From CAWFPR01 sp963817635 (GTDB lineage: Bacteria > Acidobacteriota > Vicinamibacteria > Vicinamibacterales > 2-12-FULL-66-21), in contig CAWFPR010000028.1 of assembly GCA_963817635.1 (NCBI GenBank), positions 310,001 to 374,000 of the forward strand: a DNA stretch of 64,000 bases, given 5' to 3'. The number at the start of each line of letters is the position of its first letter. Within the stretch, counting starts at the first letter, position 1. A program made the position numbers and the translations under genes. The notes below the pieces were generated by a model. That model did no database searches, was not told the DNA's origin, and was given only the letters and a program-made list of their open reading frames with translations. Shown here one piece after another: positions 19,524 through 34,552 of this stretch.

Positions 19524-20337
19524 CACCGTTGCCGTCCGCCATCATCCGGCCGGCGATCTCTTTCACCAGCTTGGCCGCCACCGCCGCGGTGACCCCGCCC
19601 AGATCCTGTCGCGGGTTGTATTCCACGACATCGGCGCCGACCAGCGTGCCGGCCATGCGCTGCACGGTGCCGATGACGTCGCGCACCGACAACCCGCCGG
19701 GCTCGCGGTGGGACACACCGGGCGCGTAGGCCGGGTCGATGGCGTCGAGATCGACCGACAGGTACACCGCGCCACCCACCACCGGACGTTCGCTGTCCCC
19801 CCATGCGCGCATGTCGATCACGTGCACGCCGTAGCGATCGGCCTGCTCCCGCTGATGCGCGTTCATCGTGCGGATACCGACCTGGACGAGCCTCGCAGCG
19901 AGGCGTTCTTCCATGATGCGGGCGAACGGACACGCGTGCGAGAAGCGGTCGCCTTCGAACTCGTCGTACAGGTCGGCGTGGGCGTCGATGTGGAGCACCG
20001 TGAGCGAGGGGTGCCTTCGCGCCACCGCCCGCAGCGCCGGATAGGTCACGGAATGATCGCCGCCGAGGAGCAGCGGGCGCCAGCCGCCGGTCATGAGATC
20101 GGCGACTCCGGCCTCGACCAGGTCGCGGACCGCCGCCGTGGCCGGCAACGCGAGATCGCCGCCGTCGCTGAGGCCGTCGGGGCTCGAGAGATCGCGAAGG
20201 CGCTCCGTCCAGCTGTTCCCCGCCGGCGACCACAGCGCCGCCCGAATCAGCGGCGGCGCCTCGGCCGCCCCAGGAAGAAAGGAGGAACTGGCGTCATACG
20301 GCAATCCCAGCAAGCGGGGCGCACGGTAGATCGGCAT
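19513..20337 (-). CDS. agmatinase/arginase family ureohydrolase
   Basis: This 274-residue manganese enzyme starts at MPIYRAPRLLGLPYD (ATG 20337); an upstream in-frame ATG would add residues encoded by repeat DNA. Metal-binding motifs are complete: LLLGGDHSVTYPAL, LHIDAHADLYDEF and VDLDAIDPAYAPGVSHREPGGL. The family hydrolyses guanidino groups (agmatine, arginine, formiminoglutamate, guanidinobutyrate) to urea or formamide. The loop residues do not let me name the substrate. It stands alone, so pathway context gives no help. The C-terminus overlaps the end of the DUF5916 gene. Confidence 0.9.
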   Translation of the reverse strand: MPIYRAPRLLGLPYDASSSFLPGAAEAPPLIRAALWSPAGNSWTERLRDLSSPDGLSDGGDLALPATAAVRDLVEAGVADLMTGGWRPLLLGGDHSVTYPALRAVARRHPSLTVLHIDAHADLYDEFEGDRFSHACPFARIMEERLAARLVQVGIRTMNAHQREQADRYGVHVIDMRAWGDSERPVVGGAVYLSVDLDAIDPAYAPGVSHREPGGLSVRDVIGTVQRMAGTLVGADVVEYNPRQDLGGVTAAVAAKLVKEIAGRMMADGNGVTA

Positions 20338-20347
20338 GGGGTAATTA

Positions 20348-20421
20348 TCTCCGTTCGGCGCTCGGCGCTCGGCGTTCGTTCGTCCCATTTACCGTCTACC
20401 ATTTACCATTTTCCATTTACC
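20348..20421. repeat. two abutting 7-bp repeat families
   Basis: CG(T/C)TCGG heptads (20350-20375) pass straight into TACCATT/TTCCATT heptads (20382-20420). The array sits between the divergent agmatinase and propeller genes and ends 18 bases before the latter's start. Promoters for both genes should lie in or next to it. Confidence 0.7.
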
Positions 20422-20438
20422 ATGCCTCCGGGGGAGAT

Positions 20439-21797
20439 ATGCGCACACTCATCCAGGGACTGCTCGCCGCAGCGCTCACCATTGCCCAGCCGGACGCGGC
20501 CAGCACGCCGCGGCCGGGAATAGACTGGCCGCAGTTCCGCGGAATTGCCGCGAGCGGCGTCTCCGAGGGTGCGCCGCTCGCAACCACCTGGAACGTCACC
20601 GGGAATACGAACATCGTCTGGAAGACGCCCATCGCCGGGCTCGGCCATTCGAGTCCGGTCATCTGGGGCGACCTCCTGTGCGTGACGAGCGCGATCAGCG
20701 GCCAGACCGACGCCGGCCTGAAGGTCGGCCTGTACGGCGACATCGCGTCGGTGCAGGACAACACACCGCACGAATGGCGGATCTACTGCCTGGACAAGCA
20801 CACCGGCGCCGTCAAGTGGCAGCAGACGGCCTACAAAGGCGTCCCGAAGATCAAGCGGCACACCAAGGCGACCCACGCGAACTCGACGCTGGCGACCGAC
20901 GGCGAGCGGCTGATCGCGTTCTTCGGTTCGGAAGGTCTGTACGCCTACGACCTGAGGGGCACGCTGCTCTGGAAGAAGGACCTCGGCGTACTCGACGCCG
21001 CCTACTACGAAGTCCCGGAGGCACAGTGGGAGACCGGCAGTTCTCCGATCATCCACGACGGCATTGTCGTCGTGCAGGCCGACGTGCTCACCGGCTCGTT
21101 CCTCGCGACCTTCGATGCGGCGACCGGCAAGGAGTTGTGGCGCGACAGCCGGAGTGACGTCCCGACGTGGGGCACACCCACCGTGCACACCGTGGGTGGC
21201 CGGACGCAGTTGATTGTCAACGGCATGCGGCACGCCGGCGCCTACGACCTCGAGACCGGCAAGGAAGTCTGGAAACTGAGCGGCGGCGGCGACATCCCGG
21301 TGCCGACGCCGGTCGCCAGCGATGGCCTGGTGTTCATTACGAACGCGCACGGCAGCGCGGCCCCCGTGTACGCAATTCGCGAGACCGCGTCGGGGGACAT
21401 CAGCCTGACGGCTGGAGCCACGAGCAACCAGGGCGTGGCGTGGAGCTACCCGCGCGACGGCGGCTACATGTGCACGCCGCTCGTCTATCGCGGCCTCGTC
21501 TACATCGTGAAGTTCAACGGCGTGCTGAACGTCTACGACGCCAAGAGCGGCGAGAAGAAGTTCCAGGAACGGCTCGCTGGCGGCACGGCGGCGTTCACGG
21601 CGTCTCCCGTGGCGGGCGACGGGAAGGTCTACATCGCGAACGAGGACGGCCAGGTCTTCGTGCTGAAAGCGGGCCCCACGTACGAGCTGCTCTCCCTGAA
21701 CGACATGGGCTCGAGCGTGCTGGCCACGCCCGCGATCTCGCAGGGACGGCTGTTCGTGCGCACGCAACAGCAGGTGGTCGCAATCGGAGGGAGGTAG
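20439..21797 (+). CDS. PQQ-like beta-propeller repeat protein
   Basis: This 452-residue secreted protein has a signal peptide (LIQGLLAAALTIAQ) and starts at ATG 20439 behind GGGGGAG. It opens with WPQFRGIAASG, typical of outer-membrane PQQ-like propellers. Repeating blades follow the pattern VVWKTPIAGLGHSSPVIWGD, DKHTGAVKWQQ, DAATGKELW, DLETGKEVWKL and DAKSGEKKFQERL. It lacks the cysteine pair and heme of true quinoprotein alcohol dehydrogenases, so a scaffold or binding role is more likely than catalysis. It may be lost from the surface or act in the periplasm. The gene is intact. Confidence 0.87.
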   Translation: MRTLIQGLLAAALTIAQPDAASTPRPGIDWPQFRGIAASGVSEGAPLATTWNVTGNTNIVWKTPIAGLGHSSPVIWGDLLCVTSAISGQTDAGLKVGLYGDIASVQDNTPHEWRIYCLDKHTGAVKWQQTAYKGVPKIKRHTKATHANSTLATDGERLIAFFGSEGLYAYDLRGTLLWKKDLGVLDAAYYEVPEAQWETGSSPIIHDGIVVVQADVLTGSFLATFDAATGKELWRDSRSDVPTWGTPTVHTVGGRTQLIVNGMRHAGAYDLETGKEVWKLSGGGDIPVPTPVASDGLVFITNAHGSAAPVYAIRETASGDISLTAGATSNQGVAWSYPRDGGYMCTPLVYRGLVYIVKFNGVLNVYDAKSGEKKFQERLAGGTAAFTASPVAGDGKVYIANEDGQVFVLKAGPTYELLSLNDMGSSVLATPAISQGRLFVRTQQQVVAIGGR

Positions 21798-21816
21798 GGC
21801 TCGGGGCTCGGGGGAG
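21798..21816. repeat. short 7-bp repeat (GGGCTCG)
   Basis: Two and a half GGGCTCG units directly follow the propeller stop codon. They belong to the same period-7 class as CG(T/C)TCGG at 20350. The remaining bases to 21871 are AT-richer (AAAATATA) and may hold the promoter of the next gene. Confidence 0.5.
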
Positions 21817-21871
21817 TAAAATATAGGGTGGATATTCCCGTATCCCTCTAGATGCCGCTTCGAGGTGCCCT

Positions 21872-22883
21872 ATGACCCGTGCCTGCACGGTTGCCCTGTT
21901 CGCGTTTCTCGCCGCTGCACCGGGGGCCTTCGCCCAGACGCCTCCGCCGACCGACCCGGCGCTTCAGCCAGTGCTCGACAAGATGGCGCAGTACATCGCC
22001 ACCTATGGCGAGAAAGCGTCGATGTTCGTCGGCGTCGAGAAATACAGCCAGAGCGTGAACTTCCCCGATCTGCCGATGGTTCCGCCCCGGAAGCTGGTCG
22101 CGGAGTTCGCGATCATCAAAGTCCCCAGCGACATGGGCTGGATTGGCTTCCGCGACGTCGTCGAAGTAGACGGGAAAGGCGTCTCGGATCGCCGCGATCG
22201 CCTGATGTCCATCCTCACCGACATGTCGGCGGACTCGAGCCAGGCCACCGAGCTCGCCAACGAGAGTGCGCGTTACAACATCGGGCCGATCAGCCGGAAC
22301 TTCAACACGCCGACCTCGACGCTCTTTTTCTTCTCCGCGGCGAACCTGAAGCGCTTCACCTTCACGAAGAAGGGGACGAAGAAGTTCGACGGGGTGGAAG
22401 TCTGGCAGCTCGATTTCATCGAGACACAGACGCCTACCATCGTCTCGACGCGTGCCGGCCAGTCCGTGCCCCTCGAAGGCACGCTCTGGGTCGCGCCCGC
22501 CGACGGCACCGTCGTCAAGTCTCGCCTCGTCATGCGCAACTTCGCGGATCAGATGACGAACCCGACCCAGAACGACGCCTACCCAGCGGGCGCCGGTCAG
22601 TCCGAACCGTCCGACGACGCGCCGGGGAGGCCGCCAGGTCCAAGGACATGGGAGAACGCTCGACTTCCAGCGCATCGACTCGCTGGCTGACATCGAAGTT
22701 ACGTACAAGAAGCACGAGAAGTTCGGCGTGTGGCTGCCGGACAAGATGACCGAGATGTATGCGGGCGGGATCGTGACGAGAACAGGCACTCCGCCCAAGC
22801 CGGGCACGGCGACGACAAGGGCGAGCTATTCGGACTTCAAGCAGTTCGACACGGGTGTGAAGATCAACATCCCGAAACTGTAG
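21872..22883 (+). CDS. secreted protein of unknown function (frame broken once)
   Basis: The signal peptide ends at GAFAQ (residue ~22). The body (VEKYSQSVNF, WIGFRDVVEVDGKGVSDRRDRL, LTDMSADSSQATELANESARYNIG, FTKKGTKKFDGVEVWQLDFIE, GTLWVAPADGTVVKSRLVM) matches a family of acidobacterial periplasmic proteins of unknown role with an LolA-like beta pattern. The frame changes near 22640, and the real end lies in the new frame (IEVTYKKHEKFGVWLPDKM...VKINIPKL) at 22883. Total length is about 337 codons. No catalytic residues are evident. A run of three hairpin repeats follows immediately. Confidence 0.75.
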
Positions 22884-23006
22884 GGGCGGCTCGTGAGCCG
22901 CCCTGCCGGCGACACTCCGGGCGACGTGTCGGGGCGGCTCGTGAGCCGCCCTGCCGGCGACACTCCGGGCGACGTGTCGGGGCGGCTCGTGAGCCGCCCC
23001 TGCCCG
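22884..23006. repeat. three tandem 48-bp units, each with a 9-bp hairpin
   Basis: Each 48-bp unit begins with GGGCGGCTC-GT-GAGCCGCCC, a perfect 9-bp stem with a two-base loop, followed by a 27-bp spacer that is identical in units 1 and 2. The third unit is cut after its hairpin. They lie between the convergent ends of the unknown secreted protein and the dihydroorotate-dehydrogenase-like gene. The array could end transcription from both sides or form cruciforms. Confidence 0.85.
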
Positions 23007-23011
23007 TCATG

Positions 23012-24007
23012 TCACGCCGTCTGCCAGCTCTGGAGCGCGCGCATGTAGTTGCCGCGCTCGAAGGCCTCAGGGTCGGGGCTGCGGCGCATGCTCATGCTGC
23101 CCTGGGCCTGCTTCAGCGATTCGTACTCGTGCAGCTCCAGCCACCGTTCCATGTCCTTCACCAGCACGGCCAGGAAGCCGGGCCCGTGCTGCAGCAGCGC
23201 CGCAACGACCTGCACCGCGTTCGCGCCGGCCATGACGGCCTTGAGCGCGTCGATGCCGGTGTGCACGCCGCCGGTGGCTGCGAGCGAGGCGCGCACGCGG
23301 CCCGAGAGGATTGCCAGCCACCGCACGCGAAGCAGCAGGTCGTTCGACGTCGAGAAGTGCAGGCGCGGCACCGTCTCGAGCGTCTCGGGATCGATGTCCG
23401 GCTGGTAGAACCGGTTGAACATCACCAGGCCCGACACGCCGTGCGCGTCGAGCTGCTGGGCCATGTGCGGAAGAGACGAGAAGAAGGGCGACAGCTTGAC
23501 GGCAATCGGGATCTTCACGCGCTGCTTGATCACGCGCACCGCGTCGAGGAGCCGGTGCTCGACCGACGGTCCGCTCTCGGTCGGATCTGTCGCGACATGG
23601 TAGAAGTTCAGCTCGAGCGCGTCCGCACCGGCCTCTTCCATCAGCCGCGAGTAGCTCAGCCAGCCCTGTGGCGTCGTGCCGTTCAGCGAGGCGATCACCG
23701 GCACGCCCACGGCCGACTTCACGCGGCGCAGGTGCTCGAGGTACCGCGCCGGCCCGAACACGAACTCGTCGGGTTCGGGCAGGTACGTCGTGGCTTCGGC
23801 GAACGAGTTCGTGTGCGCCAGCACGTTCGCGTCGAGCCCGTGCTGCTCGCGCGTGATCTGCTCCTCGAAGAGCGATCGCAGCACGATCGCCGAGGCGCCG
23901 GCGTCTTCGAGCCGCTTCACGGCGTCGAGATCGTCAGAGAGCGGCGAAGCGCCCGGCATCAGCGGGTGCTTCAGCGCAAATCCCAGGTAGGTCGTTGAAA
24001 GGTCCAT
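23012..24007 (-). CDS. dihydroorotate dehydrogenase-like FMN protein
   Basis: This 331-residue TIM-barrel flavoprotein resembles class 1 dihydroorotate dehydrogenases: LGFALKHPLMPGASPLS, PVIASLNGTTPQGW, LELNFYHV, IPIAVKLSPFFSSL, SLAATGGVHTGIDALKAVMAGANAVQVV. The Asn/Cys-Ser active-site region differs from true PyrD, and a family of such proteins is found beside pyruvate:ferredoxin oxidoreductase genes. It starts 10 bases after the PFOR stop, so the two are an operon. It may transfer electrons between a small molecule and ferredoxin. That is inference from linkage. Confidence 0.85.
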   Translation of the reverse strand: MDLSTTYLGFALKHPLMPGASPLSDDLDAVKRLEDAGASAIVLRSLFEEQITREQHGLDANVLAHTNSFAEATTYLPEPDEFVFGPARYLEHLRRVKSAVGVPVIASLNGTTPQGWLSYSRLMEEAGADALELNFYHVATDPTESGPSVEHRLLDAVRVIKQRVKIPIAVKLSPFFSSLPHMAQQLDAHGVSGLVMFNRFYQPDIDPETLETVPRLHFSTSNDLLLRVRWLAILSGRVRASLAATGGVHTGIDALKAVMAGANAVQVVAALLQHGPGFLAVLVKDMERWLELHEYESLKQAQGSMSMRRSPDPEAFERGNYMRALQSWQTA

Positions 24008-24016
24008 GCCGTTTCC

Positions 24017-28936
<4,920 letters not shown>

Positions 28937-29042
28937 TTCGCGCAGGACGGACGGGGTCGCAAGAGCGCCGAACCGGCTCGACGGGCCCGGCGAAGCTCGG
29001 CGTCAGCACGGCACGAATGACGACACCGAGCGCCGGTCACGA

Positions 29043-29288
29043 ATGAAGGGCCACACGGAGGCGCACGAGGATCCGAAGAGAATGACTGACGACGAACTCG
29101 ATGACGAGCCCCTCTTCGCGCTGACGTGTCCGTACTGCGGAGAGGCGGTCGACATCTACGTCGAGTCCGACGTCCACGGCTCGTTCGTCCAGGACTGTGA
29201 CGTCTGCTGCAACCCCTGGCTCGTGCGTGTCACTCGCGGCGCCCGCGGCCGCCACGTGAGCATCGTCCGCTCCGACGGCTCGGAGTAG
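29043..29288 (+). CDS. CPxCG-motif small zinc-ribbon-like protein
   Basis: This protein of up to 81 residues may start at ATG 29082 (MTDDELDDEP), since the first 13 residues are poorly conserved in style. It has two cysteine pairs, CPYCGEAVDIYV and CDVCC, separated by an acidic strand-rich segment, then a basic tail. The pattern matches the CPXCG motif-containing cysteine-rich protein family, presumed to bind zinc. No role is known. It precedes the PadR-ADOP unit by 60 bases. Confidence 0.8.
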   Translation: MKGHTEAHEDPKRMTDDELDDEPLFALTCPYCGEAVDIYVESDVHGSFVQDCDVCCNPWLVRVTRGARGRHVSIVRSDGSE

Positions 29289-29328
29289 CCGGCCCCGACC
29301 TCATCCGGATCCTGCCACGCAACTGACT

Positions 29329-29360
29329 TGTCATATATGTGAGTCGCATATATGCTTGTC
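29329..29360. promoter_or_regulatory. double CATATATG site, probable PadR operator
   Basis: Two CATATATG palindromes (29332-29339 and 29347-29354) are spaced 15 bases start to start, each followed or preceded by TTGTCA-type sequence. The second overlaps the first possible ATG of padR. AT-rich dyads on a start codon in this GC-rich DNA point to autoregulation. Confidence 0.65.
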
Positions 29361-29705
29361 ACGATGAACGAGCCCGATCTCTTTGCCGAGCTGAAGAAGG
29401 GCAGCGTCGAAACGCTGGTGCTCTCGCTCCTCGAGGACAGGCCGCGCCATGGCTACGAGCTGGCGAAGCTCATAGAAGATCGGTCCGGCGGCCGGCTCTC
29501 CTTTCACGTCGCCTCGCTCTACACCACGCTCTACCGGCTCGAGCACGCCGAGCTCATCGTCGGCCGATGGGTGGAAAAGGCCGGGCAGCGGCGGCGCCGC
29601 TTCTACCGGCTCACGCCGGCGGGCCGCGACCGGCTGCGCGCGCGTTTGCGCGGCTGGCGCGAGTTCGTCACGGCAATCGACGACGTGCTCCTGCGGCCGG
29701 CCTGA
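29352..29705 (+). CDS. PadR family transcriptional regulator
   Basis: This regulator of 113-117 residues starts at ATG 29352 or, more likely, ATG 29364 (MNEPDLFAELKKGSVETLVLSLLED), since the first ATG is inside the operator. It has the winged helix RPRHGYELAKLI, SLYTTLYRLEHAELI and RRRFYRLTPAGRDRL. It ends six bases before the ADOP prefix start and so heads a PadR-ADOP operon. It is likely a repressor of the permease and of itself. Confidence 0.9.
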   Translation: MLVTMNEPDLFAELKKGSVETLVLSLLEDRPRHGYELAKLIEDRSGGRLSFHVASLYTTLYRLEHAELIVGRWVEKAGQRRRRFYRLTPAGRDRLRARLRGWREFVTAIDDVLLRPA

Positions 29706-29711
29706 GGAGCC

Positions 29712-32421
29712 ATGGACATGCACGACTGGGCCGCCCTTGTCCGTACGCGCCTGCGCGAGCTCGGCGCAGACAATCCGCCATCCGATCTCGTCGAGGAACT
29801 CGCCCTGCACCTCGCCCAGGTGTACGAGGATGCGCGGGCGGACGACGTGGCGGACTCCGACGCGACGGCGGCGGCGTTGAAGGTCCTCGACGCCTCGCAC
29901 CCGCTCCTCCAGGCGCTCCAGGCCAAACAGATGCCCCGTCACAACCGGATCCGCGAGTGGGCGCACCGCGAAGGGCCGGTCTACCCCGAAGCGCGGAGGA
30001 TGGATGTCCACGATCGATCTCGCCCGCGATGCGCGTCATGCCGTGCGCATGCTCGTCAGGACGCCGGCATTCAGCCTGGTCGCGATCCTGACGTTCGCGG
30101 TCGGCATCGGCGTCAACACGGCGGTGTTCAGCGTGATCAACGGAGTGCTGCTGCGCGCGCTGCCGTATCCGGCCGCCGACCGCATCACGCTGGTATGGCT
30201 CGACAACCGCCGCGAACACATCAGCGACGACATCACGTCGTACCCGAACTACCTCGACTGGCGCGATCAGAACTCCACCTATGCCGAGCTGGCCGGGTTC
30301 AGCCCGACCTCGTTCAGCCTGACCGGTGCGGGCGAACCGGAGCGCCTGGCGGGCGCGGCCGTGACGGCGAATTTCTTCGACGTGATGGGGATTCAGCCGG
30401 CGATCGGCCGGGTGTTCGGACCGGCCAGCGAAGTGGAAGGACGCGACGGAGTGGCGGTGCTGTCCCGCGGATTGTGGCGGCGGCGTTTTGGTGAAGCCCC
30501 CGACGTGCTCGGCAGAACGATTGTGCTCAACGGCACGCCGCGCGAGATCATCGGCGTCATGCCCGACGACCTGCGATGGCCCGTTGGCGCAGAACTGTGG
30601 ACGCCGCTCGCGCCCTCGCAGGACGAGCGGGAGGCGCGCAGCGCGTTCTGGCTGCCGGTCATCGGGCGCCTGAGGCCCGGCGTGCCGGTGGAACGGGCAC
30701 AGTCGGACCTCGGCGCCATTTCGGCCCGTCTCGAGGAGCAGTACCCGTCGAACCGCGGCTTCGGCGCCAATGTGGTGCCGTTGAAGCTGCAGGTGATCGG
30801 CAACATCCAGCCCGCGCTGCTGGTGCTGATGGGCGCCGTCGGATTCGTGCTGCTGATTGCCTGTGCGAATCTGACGAACCTCATGCTCGGCCGAACGGCC
30901 GCCCGGCGACGGGAGCTCGCCATACGGAGCGCGCTCGGAGCGGGACGGGCGAGGATCGTCCGGCAGATCGTCACCGAAGCGCTGGTGCTCGGCGCAATCG
31001 GAGGAGCGGCGGGTGTGGCGCTTGCGTACGGCGCGGTCGCGGCGTTCCTGCGCATCGGGAAGGCGAGCATTCCCCGGCCAGAGGCAATCTCGCTCGACGG
31101 CCGCGTGCTGGGATTCGCGTGCGCGCTGGCGATGATCTCCGCGCTCGTCGCCGCGCTCGTGCCCGCGCTGCACGCGTCGCGCGCGGCCGTCGCGGATCAC
31201 CTGCGCGAGGGCGGGCGACAGGGTGGGCCGGCTTCGAGCCGGCGCACGCGGAGCCTGCTCGTCACGGCCGAAGTCGCCCTGGCCTTCGTGCTCCTGACCG
31301 GCGCCGGTCTGCTCCTGCGCACGCTCTGGAGCATGCAGGCCGTGGACCGCGGGTTCAGCGACGAGCGTATCGCGGTCGCGACCCTCAGCCCGCCGCAGTC
31401 CTCGTATCCGGAGCCGTCCGACGTGCAGAGCTTCTACGACCGGCTGCTCGACAGGCTCCGGAGCGCGCCCGGGGTCGAGTCGGCGGCACTCGGTTCTCGA
31501 GTGCTGCAGCCGCTCATCACGACCTCCGGCATCTTCAGCATCGAAGGACGGCCCCTGCCGCCGCCCGAAGAGCGGGTCGAGTATCCCTTCGAGGTCGTGT
31601 CGCCGGGATTCATCGAGACGCTGCGCATGCAGATCGTCCGTGGCCGGTCGTTTTCCGCACAGGACACCGCGCAGGCGCCGCGCGTCGTCGTCATCAACGA
31701 GACGCTGGCCCGGCTCGGCTGGCCCGGCCAGGATCCCATCGGCCGGCACATCCGGTCCGGCAGCAACGCCTCGCAGGCGCCCTGGATGACGGTCGTCGGC
31801 GTCATGAAGGACGCCCGGCTGGGAGACGTCACGCGGACGGTGCGGCCGGCGCTGTACATGTGCTCGCTGCAGGTTACCCGGCGCACGCTGACGATCGTCG
31901 TCCGAACAGCCGGCGATCCCTCCGCCATCCTTCCGACGCTCCGGCGCGAGCTCCAGGCCCTCGACCCCCAGCTCCCGCTCTTCCGCGCGGGCACGCTGGC
32001 GGGCGAAGTCAGCGCCACCATGAGCCAGCCGCGCTTCCAGGCGACGCTGCTCGGGGGATTCGCCGTCATCGCGCTGATTCTCGCGGTGATCGGCATCTAC
32101 GGCGTGACGTCGCACGCCGTCGGCCAGCGCACACAGGAGGTCGGCATCCGCATCGCCCTGGGCGCGACCCGCCGGCGCGTGCTCGGCCTGATGCTCTCCC
32201 AGCATCTCGTACCGGCCCTGGCGGGACTGGCCACTGGAATCGCCGGCGCGATCGTCCTGAATCGCTACCTGCGATCGCAGTTGTACGGCGTCGGCGCCAA
32301 CGACCCGGCGACGTTCGCGGTCATGGCGGTGGCGCTCTTCGCCGTCGCGGTGGCCGCCTGCTGGATTCCCGCGCGCCGGGCCATGCGGGTCGACCCGCTC
32401 GTCGCGCTCAGAGCAGAATAG
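29712..32421 (+). CDS. ADOP-type ABC transporter permease (prefix and core in different frames)
   Basis: The cytosolic prefix (MDMHDWAALVRTRLREL...VEELALHLAQVYEDARADDV) begins at ATG 29712. The membrane core begins at MSTIDLARDARHAVRML (ATG 30004), one frame away, and runs 805 residues. It comprises TM1 FSLVAILTFAVGIGVNTAVFS, a MacB core, an FtsX bundle ([21 protein letters not shown]), a second MacB core and a final bundle ending MRVDPLVALRAE. Either a one-base indel near 29998 splits one gene, or the core is translated separately: GGAGG sits four bases before ATG 30004. The prefix frame would otherwise run into nonsense to 30494, so I favour a single gene. Substrate unknown. Confidence 0.88.
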
Positions 32422-32480
32422 CTGGCGCCGCTCGCGACGCGACATCGCGTCAGGCCGCCTCGCTCACGGGCTGCCGCCAG

Positions 32481-34500
32481 TCAGGCGCCGGGCGCGAGCA
32501 GTCGCCGCGGCAGCGTCACCGTGAACGTCGTTCCCTCCGCCTCGGTGGACCGGACGTCAATCGTGCCGCCGTGCGCCAGCACGATCTGTCTCGAGATGAA
32601 GAGCCCCAGACCGATGCTTCGCTGGGAGGATGACGAGCCCGCGCCGCGCTCGAACGGTTCGAAGAGCGTCAGCATCTGCTGCGGCGCAATCGGGTCGCCC
32701 GAGTTGCTCACTTCGATCACGACCCGATCGCCGGTGCCCCGGGTAACCACCGACACCGTCCCGTCGTCGGGGCTGTGCTGAAAGGCGTTCCCGACGAGAT
32801 TGGTGAGGAGCTGCGTCAGGCGATCAGGGATCCCAGCAGCCGGTGGCTTCGCCCTCGTGCCGGATCGTCGCGTGACGATCCAGGTATACCAGGTGCACGT
32901 CGTCGAACACCTGCCGGGCGATGTCGCTGATGTTGACGTCCCGGGGATCCACGGGCATGCGGCCGGTCGACCTGGCCTGGGTGAAATCGAGGAAGTCCCT
33001 GATCAGGCGCACCGCGCGTTCCGTGGACGACACGATGCGGGCGACAGCCTTGCCCTGCTGGTCATCGAGCCGGCCCCGCTGGAGCAGCAGCGAGCCAGCC
33101 ATGGCGATCACGTTGAGCGGATTGCGAAGGTCGTGGCTGACGATGCCGACGACCTGCTCCTCGTATTCGGCTCGCCGCTGAAGCTCGTCCCTGGCGCGGC
33201 GCACCTCGTCGACGTCGGTGTTGGTGCCGAACCACTTGACGATCTGACCTTGCCCGTCACGCAGCGCGAGCGCGCGGCCGAGGTGCCATCGATACGTGCC
33301 ATCGGCGGCGCGCAGCCTGAACTCGATCTCGTATTCGTCGCCGGTGGCGAGTGAATGCGCCCATCGTTCCCGGCTGTGCCGCCGATCGTCCGGGTGGATC
33401 ACGCGCTCCCATCGGCCCCCGAGAATGTCGTCGGGCGGAAGGTTGAAGTACTCGACGACGCGGCCGTTCACGAAGTCGAAGCGGCCGTCCGGCGTCGCGG
33501 TCCACACCTGCTGCGGGATGGACTCGGCGAGGAACCGCTGCTGCGCCTCGCTGATCTCGGCCTCCGCCCGCGCCGCGCGTTCGCGCACGAGCAGCGACTG
33601 CAGCTCGGTTTCCAGCCGGCGCTGGCCGGTGATGTCGTGGCCCTGGATGAACACGCCGATCGAGCCGTGTTCGTCGACGATCGGCTGATACACGACGTCG
33701 AGATAGAGTTCGTCGAGCGGCCCCCCGGGGCTGCGCTGCACGAGCACGCGGGCGCCACGGCCCACGTATGCCCTGCCGGTCGTGTACACCTCGTCGAGCC
33801 GCTCGAACAGACCCTGTCCGGCGACTTCCGGCAGTGCGTCCCGCACGGGCTTGCCGATGATCTCGCGGTGCCCTACGACCTGGTAGTAGGCGTGATTGGC
33901 AATCTCGAACACGTGCCGCGTTCCGCGCACGAACGCCATGAAGCCCGGCGCCTGCTCGAAGAGCCGTCGCAGATGCTGGCGCTCCGTCTCGAGCAGGACG
34001 TTGGCTTCCTGCACCTGGCGGGCGCGGCGCAGCACCCCCGCCTGAAGCTGCTGCTGTTCGGCGGCCGTGCGATCCGGTCCGTCCGGACGGTGCAGTTCGG
34101 TGACGTCTACGGTGTGCTGCAGGATGAACGCGACCTGGCCATCATCGTCGAGCACCGGAATGTGCGTCGCGCTCCAGTACCGATTTTCAGGAACGGACCC
34201 GGAGTCCCCGACATTCGGCACGCGGTAGGGGATGAGCGCAATGACGTCGGCCTGCCCGTTTGCGATCACGCGCCGCAGCGATTCGCGCAGCAGCGTCGCG
34301 CTCCGGTTGGAGGGATCGTCCGGGTCGTTCGGGAACACGTCGAAGATGTAGCGCCCGATGAGCCCCTCGAGCGAAATTCCCATGGCCCTGGTATAGGCGG
34401 GATTCGCGGCCACGTATCGCAGCTCGCGGTCGAGGAGCATGTAGGGGTTGGGCGACAGCTCGAAGAGGATGCGGAAATTGATGCTCGGCACGATTGTCAA
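32481..34500 (-). CDS. multi-PAS sensor histidine kinase, soluble (frame broken once)
   Basis: This cytoplasmic kinase has about 673 codons and no membrane helix. It has PAS 1 (~8-130, SPNPYMLLDRELRYVAANPAY), PAS 2 (~175-300, EQAPGFMAFVRGTRHVFEIAN) and PAS 3 with a PAC tail (~320-440, WTATPDGRFDFVNGRV, TYRWHLGRALALRD). Then come the phospho-acceptor helix VVGIVSHDLRNPLNVIAMAG and an ATPase domain (LLTNLVGNAFQHSPDDGTV, then SIGLGLFISRQIV and TTFTVTLPRR). The frame is lost near 32828 after CWDP; removing one C joins kinase and ATPase. No cognate regulator is adjacent, so it is an orphan kinase. Ligands for the PAS domains cannot be read. Confidence 0.88.
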
Positions 34501-34552
34501 CGAGCGTACAGCATTCCGTCATCGGACAGCACTCGGCCGCGGCGCCAGGGGT

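Noticed and set aside
22730..23998. Long plus-strand frame with a repeated 16-residue peptide
   Set aside because: The peptide repeat is the translation of the 48-bp DNA unit, and the rest is antisense to the dihydroorotate-dehydrogenase-like gene.
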